In this document: positions 25,608-37,221 of the stretch, in pieces
Position numbering within the stretch: position 1 is the first letter of the stretch
How the letters are laid out: each line of letters starts with the position of its first letter
Assembly: GCA_030765055.1 (NCBI GenBank)
Contig: CM060947.1
Location: 63,962,934 to 64,026,933, forward strand
Direction of reading: 5' to 3'
DNA: 64,000 nt
Source: Mantis religiosa
Lineage: Eukaryota > Arthropoda > Insecta > Mantodea > Mantidae
Made by a program: the position numbers and the translations under genes
The notes under the pieces: model-generated
Database searches by the model: none
What the model saw: the letters and a program-made list of their open reading frames with translations, nothing else
Told to the model about the DNA's origin: nothing

Positions 25608-26739
25608 ACTTTTGTGAAGAATTTGTTTGAGAGTGCAACTGCCCCCCTTGTCTAACAAGAAACTGAAGAAAGACTTCGGAGGATAAATAAATATATAAAC
25701 TTATAATTAATGCCCCCTTTTTGCCACCATCTCTTTACGCCGTCAAGTAATGCATTTAAATCGCTAATTAAATGTAAGAGGGGGATATAGAAATCATAAT
25801 AAAAAGTCCACTTGCATAAGGAAAGTAATTTTAGAGCTGCAATTTTTCATGTTACTCGTTAACTTCCTTTCTGATTACCCAAATTTACATTTTATATGCA
25901 TTAAATATCTGGTGCCGGTTAGTGCTGCTCTGAATTTGGGTTTTAATTCGGGATTAACTGTGTGCGCGTTCTTGGAGGAGGGGGATTATTTATGATGGCA
26001 GGGTGGGGAAAACGGCACCTTTGGGAGGATTACAACATAGGAAGGCTCTTAAAGGGCTGCCGCTAGTCTTTTGTCGCAGACCGACCGCTTCATGACCCGA
26101 CCACGCTAATCCATTAGATGCCCTGCGCGACAAAGCAAACTGGACACGGCTGTATCGCTTTATTTTCTAACGAGTAATATCTCAACTCTGACACAAGAAA
26201 GAGAAGCAAGCAGTTTAAAAGACCTCTCCCGCTGACGGGCTACCCTATTCAGTCTCGTTTATAAATTGTATCCTTCTTTGAAATTACTCATGTACACAAC
26301 CTATGTCATCCTTTTGTGCGGCTGGATCACACTGAGTCAGATTTCTCCAAGGTAACCCAGCTACCGCCCACTCTGCCTGTGGTTTTTTCGAGGTTTTGCC
26401 TGATCGGTTGGCGACTACTGTGGAAAGTCTACCGTAACTTTTCGGTATCCACTGTTTTCTTTTTTCATCATCTGGTTCGGGAGTGAACGACCAGGTGATG
26501 ACGTTTGCCATGTTGTGGTTGAGTGGTGGAGATATACTCTGTGAAGATTTCCTCCAGATTTCTCTCGCACTGCTCGACTTGGTTTCCACCAGGGAGCTAT
26601 CAGGTAAACTTCCTTTAAGAGGACGCCCGAGCGGTCAGGGATTTCGTCGGAACTGGAAACTTAGAGACCCCGTCCATTCATGCCCACGTCACTCAGATCT
26701 TTTCCCCCTACCTTTCTGAAATATCTAATCTGCTGCTCT
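25608..26739. other. Spacer, unclassified repeat-like sequence
   Basis: Moderate GC at 26280-26700. A minus-strand frame at 26284-26589 has no domain that I recognise. 'GCCCGAGCGGTCAGGG' at about 26627 resembles a tRNA A-box but no convincing B-box follows. Confidence 0.35.
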
Positions 26740-26950
26740 TCTCGGTTTTGAAACCTTGAATTGATGTATCTTTCTGTAAAACATTCCACTCCTTTAGCCT
26801 AGAACCTAAAAGTGCTGCTTGGAGCTTTGGAAAAATTTAAGTATTGTAACAAATCATTTAACTCTCCTTGAGTTGCTTCTAGATGTATTTTGGGATCTGG
26901 GTCTTCAAAGTCTGACCCTCAGCTTGACAGAACTGCGGGGTTATCACCTT
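26740..26950 (-). pseudogene. Remnant of a repetitive uncharacterised insect protein
   Basis: The minus strand reads 'ELNDLLQYLNFSKAPSS' (~26870-26820) after an acidic 'SDFEDPDPKI' stretch, then loses frame. From memory this acidic-then-'ELNDL.R.L.LSK' pattern recurs in uncharacterised insect proteins that look transposon-associated. I cannot verify it here, so treat the call as tentative. Confidence 0.25.
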
Positions 26951-27169
26951 TTTCTGATTCGTTTTCTAATATCCAGGTTTTAGGAGGGACATGATTAGGC
27001 ATCTCATCACTGTGAGCAACAGGTGTAATAGTTGATTGAAGCATGGCAAAGTACATGGAGAACCAAATGCGGTTTTGATTACCAAGTATAAGATGAAGTA
27101 ATTCACAAGCCTTTTCTATGAGTGGTGTAGCACTTTTCCTATTCAACAGATTATAAACCGTCCAAGGCA

Positions 27170-27696
27170 AAATTATCACCAGACGTCGGAGCCCATACAC
27201 CTTTATAGGGATCAGAAGTTACAAGTCTCGCAGTATATAACTGCTGACGTCAGTCTCGGGGACAACATGCCGGAATAGTCCGGTTCGCAACGTGTAGCTT
27301 TAGTTTCATTATAACCACGGTTCCCAACGCAGGTAGATCTGTCTTCCAGGGAGTGCAAGATGTTGGACATAGTGTTAATAGCATTATTTCACAACAAGTA
27401 TGGGACAATCTCCATTTTATAAATGAGAAGTTTTGGGAATTATCAATAAGCACTAAACAGCTTGAAGAATGTACTTTGGAGCTGTCTAAAAGCAGTCGAG
27501 TAGGTGTGTGCAAAAATTAATATAGAGAATGCACCAGCTACCAAACTGACAACAAATGAATCGTCCAGTATTCTACAAAAACTACTGGATTTTCAGTGCT
27601 GCGTAACATAAGAAATAAACCAAGTCTCGGACAAACATATGAAAATGATTTGTACTACTCATGTGTACCATAAACGTCATGTGACATTGAACGAAC
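27170..27696 (+). pseudogene. CGGBP1/hAT-like remnant, left part of split copy
   Basis: Second copy of the element at 15180-15760. The regions correspond step by step ('acacctttatagggat', 'ctgccttccagggagtgcaa'-type segment, 'AAACAGCTTGAAGAATGTA', 'CTGGATTTTCAGTGCTG', 'TCTCGGACAAACATATGAAA'). It stops abruptly inside 'GACATTGAACGAAC' at 27696 and resumes with the same bases at 32658, where the ERTFS motif and tail follow. The 4.96 kb between is inserted DNA. Confidence 0.65.
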
Positions 27697-27716
27697 ATGA
27701 GTCCACTTAAAAACGG

Positions 27717-28281
27717 CAACACTTAGGCTGCTTAAAACATGACAAGTCTTTCAGATAAATTTTCTGGAGGTAAAAGAGTCCCCCGTTCGGATCTCCGGGT
27801 GGGCACATCTACAGGACGTCAATTACAGAACACCCTCAAAATTCTCCAATGGAATGCAGGAGGACTTTCACAGAGTAAAAAAATGCAAAGCCAAAGATAA
27901 GAAAATGGAACATTGGGATGTGCATTTCATAACCTCTCCTATCCAAATCTCAACCTCAACCTGCCCGTGGTGCAACCTGCTTTTACCAATGAGGCTCTGG
28001 GAACCAAGCATTAGCAGTAATGACTACATCAGGAATAGAGGAAATGCTATTTAATCTGTTACGCTGGCCTGTCAAGGCGTACAAATGTTCCACGATTGGT
28101 GCTTGTGACAAAAGCCGATGGACTTTAAAACTCCTCCCGGCCAGGTCCGATAGACCCATTAACCAAAGACAGGTGTGCCCCTCCAGACATACTGGGGGTT
28201 AAAATGGGTGGATGATGTAACCACCATTACAAGCATAAAATAAATTATAAATAAATAAAAATAAAAAAATAAAAAATTGGT
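27717..28281 (+). mobile_element. Internally deleted LINE (endonuclease start + 3' tail)
   Basis: A 565-bp insertion flanked by a ~16-bp duplication GTCCACTTAAAAACGG (27701-27716; 28282-28298 with one extra A). The left part encodes 'LKILQWNAGGLSQSKK' (~27836-27883), the start of the apurinic-type endonuclease of R1/Jockey-type LINE ORF2. The rest soon loses coding sense and ends in a 3' region with an A-rich tail (28235-28278). Endonuclease body, RT and RNase H are missing. A copy retaining both LINE ends but no middle is non-autonomous and resembles a SINE made from a LINE. Confidence 0.75.
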
Positions 28282-28357
28282 GTCCACTTAAAAAACGGTT
28301 CCATTTATACCACTTAAAACGAAATATTGGGGAGCAAGAGGGCTTATGTCTTCATTG

Positions 28358-28864
28358 TGTAACGGGATTATATTTTCGTTCATCTTCAACTAATAAGAAG
28401 CAAGCCAACTTTTTGTAACATCCAAGTCGAGTTTTAATCTACTGAGAGTCGTGAGATCTTTTCTCAGGTGTGGATGCGGATTTTTGGTGAAAATAAAATT
28501 TAGATGAGTCCAATTTTGTAATATATTATTTAATTATATAATATGAACTATGATTCACTCTTATCTATTATAAATATTGAATAATACTTTTTGAATCTTA
28601 TTAATTTTCCTTTACAATTACAATCATCGTAACATCTTTCCTCCTTCTCCAGCAAGACACAAGATTCTCTCTTTTTCTAGATTATTGATTTTCTTGTCCC
28701 CATAGCAATTCCCACCTTATTTTGTGATTGGCCGATTCACTGACACGTCATCACACCACGTCACACCACGTCACACCACTACTACTTCGGCCAATCACAC
28801 AACTACATACATTTTTATATATTTATTATTCCTTCGAACATTACTAAACAAAAATACTGTTACA
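28358..28864 (-). repeat. LTR (3' LTR in element orientation)
   Basis: 507 bp. The first ~25 bases and the last ~215 bases match the other LTR (the last ~215 appear identical by eye). The ~240 bases between do not align. On the element strand the identical part is the start (U3) of the LTR. Confidence 0.85.
28727..28795. promoter_or_regulatory. LTR control module: CCAAT boxes around three CRE-like sites
   Basis: ATTGG at 28727-28731 and CCAAT at 28791-28795 face each other around three ACGTCA motifs (28745-28750, 28758-28763, 28768-28773). The last two sit in a 10-bp repeat, CACGTCACAC. The module recurs unchanged in the other LTR at about 30403-30472. CCAAT plus CRE-type sites in U3 is a plausible promoter or enhancer; binding is not shown. 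Confidence 0.5.
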
Positions 28865-28882
28865 AATGCCCCTCTTCGAAAT
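28865..28882 (-). other. Polypurine tract
   Basis: The minus strand reads CGAAGAGGGGCATT directly before TGTAACA of the downstream LTR. This is the position and composition expected of the plus-strand primer of reverse transcription. Confidence 0.6.
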
Positions 28883-29107
28883 ATATGGAAAATAACCAAA
28901 TAAAGGAATTAACAATCTGTTTCCATATATTTCGAAGAATGGCCCCAATTAACAATTTCGTTTACAACAATGAACTGTAACATAAATATAACATACATAA
29001 AACACAACAATAAATGAACATTAATTAAAATACAACAATATATTGACATTTAACAATAATATACATGTTTTATTATTTAACTATTTTAACAATAAGTACT
29101 CCGTTGA

Positions 29108-29347
29108 TTACAAATCTCTTGTATCCACACTTGCTTCTAGAAATGCTTGTCTTATAGCTATGGGTAAAGGTCGGCTTTTATGTGTATAGGGAGCAGTATC
29201 ATTCACTTTAAATGTGTGTGTGTGTGTATTTGTTACACAGTCCAGGTTTTGAACTAAAGGCTTTTCTATTCTTTAATATACACAATTTCAACTGTTCTTT
29301 TCTCGCTTGGTCTAAATTGTATGTCTTTTCTAACTTTACTTGTAATA
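29108..29347 (-). pseudogene. Ty3/gypsy-like pol shred (protease-RT linker)
   Basis: Downstream of the gag-like stop and in another frame, the minus strand reads a segment with 'AFSSKPGLCNKYTHTHF' then 'SRPLPIAIRQA' and a stop at about 29108. Its pattern (K.FS.KPG....H.........RP.PI....R) is that of the linker leading into the Ty3/gypsy reverse transcriptase. Nothing of the RT core (motifs A-E) follows. It is a deletion scar of a larger element, not a gene. Confidence 0.5.
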
Positions 29348-29359
29348 TTCTCTGGAATT

Positions 29360-29851
29360 CTATTTCACATTTTGTGCTAGTTCCTGTCTTACTCCTACAT
29401 CTAAATCATTCATTTTCTTAGTTAAATCGTTTACATTTTGTTCTATTTTAGAACCTAAATTACTCATTTCTGATTTTACATCTTTCATTCTAGAATCTAA
29501 ATTACTCATTTCAGATTTAACATCTCCTATTTCTGATTTTACATCTCTCATTCTAAAATCTAAATTCTTTGCATTTTGTTCTATTTTAGAATCTAAATTA
29601 CTCATTTCAGATTTAACATCTATTTCTGATTTTACATCTCTCATTCTAAAATCTAAATTCTTTGCATTTTGTTCTATTTTAGAATCTAAATTACTTAACA
29701 TTCTTGTTATTCTTTCCAACATTGACTCATTATCTATGCTTAATCTTGCATCCTCCCTATTCATTCCTACACTATCAGTAACTTCTCCTTCCACTATTAT
29801 TTCTTTTCTACTCGCCATCTTTTTAACTATTTTCTGATTTCTTAACAACAT
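29360..29851 (-). CDS. Gag-like coiled-coil protein of the LTR element
   Basis: A 163-codon open frame. A second Met at about residue 12 (MASRKEIIVEG) may be the better start, since it begins an acidic, soluble N-terminus. From about residue 40 to the end it is continuous heptad-type coiled coil built of repeats around 'MSNLDSKIEQ', 'NAKNLDFRMRDVKSE' and 'MKDVKSEMSNLGSK'. At DNA level the repeat period is 93 bp (for example 29531 and 29624). There is no membrane segment, zinc knuckle or protease. Position just inside the 5' LTR (minus strand) fits gag. It is the only intact ORF of the element and might be translated. Whether it forms particles is unknown. Confidence 0.6.
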   Translation of the reverse strand: MLLRNQKIVKKMASRKEIIVEGEVTDSVGMNREDARLSIDNESMLERITRMLSNLDSKIEQNAKNLDFRMRDVKSEIDVKSEMSNLDSKIEQNAKNLDFRMRDVKSEIGDVKSEMSNLDSRMKDVKSEMSNLGSKIEQNVNDLTKKMNDLDVGVRQELAQNVK

Positions 29852-30004
29852 AAATCTATTACTACTACTATTATTTTTTTTTTTTTAATTTCACTCACTT
29901 AAACCAGTTCTCGTTTTCTTCTTTCTTCTCTCTTCTTTCTTCTTTCCTTTTAAATTCCCACGGAGCTGCACGATGCTTTAATCTCCTCTTCTTTATCCTA
30001 TTCG

Positions 30005-30026
30005 AGCCCCACACGTTGCTGCGCCA
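30005..30026 (-). other. Primer-binding site
   Basis: The minus strand begins TGGCGCAGCAACGTG two bases after the 5' LTR ends (…CCCGTTACA-AA-TGG). TGG pairs with the CCA of a tRNA 3' end. Which tRNA primes cannot be determined from the sequence alone. Confidence 0.55.
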
Positions 30027-30028
30027 TT

Positions 30029-30539
30029 TGTAACGGGATTTTATTTTCGTTCACCATTATGGCGGTCGGTATAATACTTTCTTTCACTCCAGAATCATGA
30101 TTTTCCATCGCTCTTTCTATGCTAGTCGCCATGTTTCTCCCATAAGACAGCACTAACGGCGCAGTTACTCGAATATAGTTAATTTAATCATTTTTTTTTT
30201 CTTCTATCAAAAGTAATACTGGCTAGCGCCCAATGATAGATTCACAGATTAAGACAAAATGATATATAATTTTCTTGGAGATTTTATAATCACCGTAACA
30301 TCTTAAGTCAACTTCCTCGTTCTCCAGCAAGACACAAGATTCTCTCTTTTTCTAGATTATTGATTTTCTTGTCCCCATAGCAATTCCCACCTTATTTTGT
30401 GATTGGCCGATTCACTGACACGTCATCACACCACGTCACACCACGTCACACCACTACTACTTCGGCCAATCACACAACTACATACATTTTTATATATTTA
30501 TTATTCCTTCGAACATTACTAAACAAAAATACTGTTACA
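30029..30539 (-). repeat. LTR (5' LTR in element orientation)
   Basis: 511 bp, TGTAACGGG to TGTTACA in plus orientation. Same termini and same ~215-bp block as the partner LTR, with an unrelated central ~240 bp (from 'CCATTATGGCGGTCGG' on). Confidence 0.85.
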
Positions 30540-30540
30540 A

Positions 30541-32640
30541 TTGCCAAAGCCTAGCATTTGAAAACAACAAAATGGAACATTTTAATTAAAAATCCAGAAA
30601 TCTCACGTAAAGCTGCAGTAGCAAATTTTATATTACTTACGGAACATGATTATTTGGCCAAACACTTACACAGAATAGGAAATAATACAAGTCCAAATTG
30701 TCCTCTGTGCAACAAAGAAGAGGAAATGACTGAAGAACATCTTCTATCCTGTGAAGCCCTACCTGCCGTACCCACTACACAGAAATATTGGAGAGCAGGG
30801 GAGCTAATGGATTCATTGCCAAAGCCTAGCATTTGAAAACAACAACAAAATGGAACATTTTAATTAAAAATCCAGAAATCCCACGTAAAGCTACAGTAGC
30901 AAATTTTATGTTACGGAACGTGATTATTTGGTCAAATACTTACACAGAATAGTAAATTATACAAGTCCAAATTGTCCTCTGTGCAACAAAGAAGAGGAAA
31001 TGACTGAAGAACATCTTTTAACCTGTGAAGACCTACCTGCCGGATCAACTACACAGAAATATTGGAGAGCAAGAGAGCTAATGGCTTCAGTGCCAAAGCC
31101 TAGCATTTGAAAATGCTAGGACAACAAAATGGAACATTTTAATTAAAAATCCAGAAATTATTCCAGAAATCCCACGTAAAGTTCCAGTAGCAAATATTAT
31201 ATTGCTTACGGAACATGATTATTTGACCAAACACTTACACAGAATAGGAAATTATACAGGTCCAAATTGTCCTCTGTGCAACAAGGAAGAGGAAATGACT
31301 GAAGAACATCTTCTAATCTGTGAAGTCCTACCTGCCGGATCCACTACACAGAAATATTGGAGAGCAAGGGAGCTAATGGCTTCAGTGCCAAAGCCTAGCA
31401 TTTAAAAATGCTAGGACAACAACAAAATGGAACATTTTAATTAAAAATCCAGAAATTATTCCAGAAATCCCACGTAAAGCTGCGGTAGCTTACTTTATAT
31501 TACTTACGGAACATGATTATTTGGTCAAACACTTACACAGAATAGGAATTTATAAAAGTCCAAATTGTCCTCTGTGCAACAAAGAAAAGAAACTAACTGA
31601 AGGACATCTTCTAATCTGTGAAACCCTACCTGCCGGATCCACTACACAGAAATATTGGAGAGCAACAGAGCTAATGAATTCATTGCCAAAACCTAGCATT
31701 TGACAACAAAGAAGAGGAAATGACTGAAGAACATCTTTTAACCTGTGAAACCCTACCTGCCGGACCCACTGCACAGAAATATTGGAGAGCAAGAGAGCTA
31801 ATGGCTTCATTGCCAAAGCCTAGCATTTGACAACAAAGAAGAGGAAATGACTGAAGAACATTTTCTAACCTGTGAAGCCCTACCTGCCGGACCCACTACA
31901 CAGAAATATTGGAGAGCAAGAGAGCTAGTGGATTCATTGCCAAAGCCTAGCATTTGACAACAAAGAAGAGGAAATGACTGAAGAACATTTTCTAACCTGT
32001 GAAGCCCTACCTGCCGGACCCACTACACAGAAATATTGGAGAGCAAGAGAGCTAGTGGATTCATTGCCAAAGCCTAGCATTTGACAACAAAGAAGAGGAA
32101 ATGACTGAAGAACATTTTCTAACCTGTGAAGCCCTACATGCCGGACCCACTACACAGAAATATTGGAGAGCAAGAGAGCTAATGGATTCATTGCCAAAGC
32201 TTAGCCTTTGACAACAAAGAGGAAATGACTGAAGAACATTTTCTAACCTGTGAAGCCCTACCTGCCGGACCACTACACAGAAATATTGGAGAGCAAGAGA
32301 GCTAGTGGATTCATTGCCAAAGCCTAGCATTTGACAATAAAAAAGAGGAAATGAACTGAAGAACATTTTCTAACCTGTGAAGCCTGAAGACCTAGCAAGA
32401 AGAGGAAATAACTGAAGAACATTTTCTAACCTGTGAAGCCCTACCTGTCGTACCCACTACACAGAAATATTGGAGAGCAAGAAAACTAATGGATTCATTG
32501 CCAAAGCCCAGCATTTGACAAACAAAGAAGAGGAAATGACTGAAGAACATCTTATAACCTGTGAAGCCGTACCTGCCGGACCGACTACACAGACATATTG
32601 GAGAACAAGAGAAGTAATGGTTTCATTTCGAAGCATAGCA
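30541..32640 (+). repeat. Tandem array of a LINE zinc-knuckle unit (two unit lengths)
   Basis: The unit ends 'GCCAAAGCCTAGCATTTG' at about 30560, 30836, 31110, 31404, 31702, 31830, 31958, 32083, 32210, 32332, 32518 and (mutated) 32643. The first four periods are about 273-298 bp and each encodes 'LLTEHDYL.KHLHRIG', then CPLCNKEEEMTEEHL..C (CX2CX9HX3C zinc knuckle), then 'TTQKYWRARELM' and a stop. The later ones are about 125-129 bp and keep only the part from NKEEEMTEEH to the stop. One unit near 32380-32410 is scrambled. The protein is the very C-terminus of a non-LTR ORF2. The array continues to the left of the LTR element (28315-28357). Stops end every unit, so it is not a polyprotein. Confidence 0.85.
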
Positions 32641-32657
32641 TTTGAAAACAACAACAG

Positions 32658-32790
32658 CATTGAACGAACTTTCTCCTAAGATTTTTATAATATTTCTGTG
32701 AGAGGCTCAGAAAATTTACATTCGCCAATTTACGAATGTACATGATTGTTCACTGTAATTCCCGCATCGAAAGCAATGAGGAGGTTGGCA
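32658..32790 (+). pseudogene. CGGBP1/hAT-like remnant, right part of split copy
   Basis: Resumes with CATTGAACGAAC and continues the element at 15650-15770: ERTFS motif, 'TTTTTATAATATTTCTG', 'TTTACGAATGTACATG' and 'AATTCCCGCATCGAAAGCA'. One stop interrupts the motif region. Confidence 0.7.
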
Positions 32791-32829
32791 TGTTGTAACG
32801 TATCTTACACTTTGTAGCCGTACCGGACT

Positions 32830-36537
<3,708 letters not shown>

Positions 36538-36539
36538 TA

Positions 36540-37219
36540 CCAGGGCCTTTTTGCAACCTCCGATAGGTTATAAATAATATACAAATTTATTACCAAAAGC
36601 TTTGTACTCTTATGCTTATTTTTCAACATAATTACCGAAAAGATTCAGATATGTATCGTAACTGTGGGCAAGTTTTGCAATACTCTCTGCAGAAAATGTT
36701 GCCAACAATGATTTCAAATGAGCCTTGACGTTGTTTTGAAGATGCATCCATTGCTATGAATGTCGGTTTGTTTCCCCTGAGTAGCATTGTATCCAAGTTT
36801 CATCTCTAGTAACAATTGATTTCAAAAAGTTCTCTCCATCGTGATAACGGTCAACTTTGAATTTCCTTCACCGTTATCACGACGTAGGAGACAACTTTTT
36901 GAAATCAATTGTTACTAGAGATGAATCTTGGATCCAATAGTATACCAGACACACCGTATACAAGCCGACAATCACAACAATGGATGCATCTTGAAAACAA
37001 TGGTAATGCTTATTTGAAATCACTGTTGGCAAGACTTTCTGCAGAGCGTATGTATTGTAAAGCTTGTCCACAGATATGATAAATGTCTCATGTTTTCGAT
37101 GACAATGTTAAAAGGTAACCTTAAGTGTAGAAAGATTTTGTGTAATAAAATAATTGTTTTCTATGAACTTGTATTTTATTTATAACCTCTCGGAAGTTGA
37201 AAAAATTAACGGCCCTCGG
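36540..37219. mobile_element. Palindromic (foldback) internally deleted mariner
   Basis: 680 bp flanked by TA (36538-36539 and 37220-37221). The outer ends are inverted (CCAGGGCC…CAACCTCCGATAGGTTATAAATAA on the left, its complement on the right), and the inversion continues through two ~320-bp arms meeting at 36862-36880 (CGTGATAACGGT / ACCGTTATCACG around an 18-bp spacer). Each arm encodes the same broken mariner transposase: 'VTRDESWIQ'-type first catalytic Asp, then 'QQWMHL', then a jump to the C-terminus 'SAESIAKLAHSYDTYLNLFG' and 'NYVEK' stop (left arm, minus strand). So a deleted mariner was doubled head-to-head. The second and third catalytic Asp are gone. It could move only in trans. 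Confidence 0.85.
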
Positions 37220-37221
37220 TA

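Larger units (their letters stand above)
28358..30539 (-). mobile_element. Non-autonomous LTR retrotransposon (~2.2 kb), minus strand
   Basis: Two direct repeats (28358-28864 and 30029-30539) start TGTAACGGGATT and end ACTGTTACA, flanked by the 4-bp duplication ATTG (28354-28357 and 30540-30543). On the minus strand a primer-binding-like TGGCGCAGCAACG begins two bases inside the right LTR, and a purine tract (GAAGAGGGG) abuts the left LTR. This fixes the orientation as minus. The internal region is only 1164 bp: a coiled-coil gag-like ORF and a pol shred, with no complete protease, RT or integrase. Ty3/gypsy affinity is inferred from the pol shred and the 4-bp duplication. It probably relied on a full-length relative. 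Confidence 0.85.
27697..32657 (+). mobile_element. LINE-derived insertion with expanded tandem 3' end
   Basis: Insertion bounded by the 12-bp duplication CATTGAACGAAC (27685-27696 and 32658-32669), which was single in the ancestral hAT-like copy (compare 15645-15660). Its own sequence is a short 5' segment (27697-27716 plus 28299-28357), a repeated unit encoding the C-terminal zinc-knuckle of a non-LTR ORF2 and its stop, and a terminal 'GAAAACAACAACAG'. It was later invaded by the elements at 27717-28281 and 28358-30539. The RT and endonuclease are absent, so it is a severely 5'-truncated LINE, or a repeat mobilised by one. Confidence 0.65.

Noticed and set aside
30541..32640. CRISPR-like or host multi-zinc-finger gene reading of the tandem array
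   Set aside because: Units are coding-derived, 125-298 bp, with no short palindromic repeats or unique spacers. Every unit ends in a stop codon, so no polyprotein is possible.
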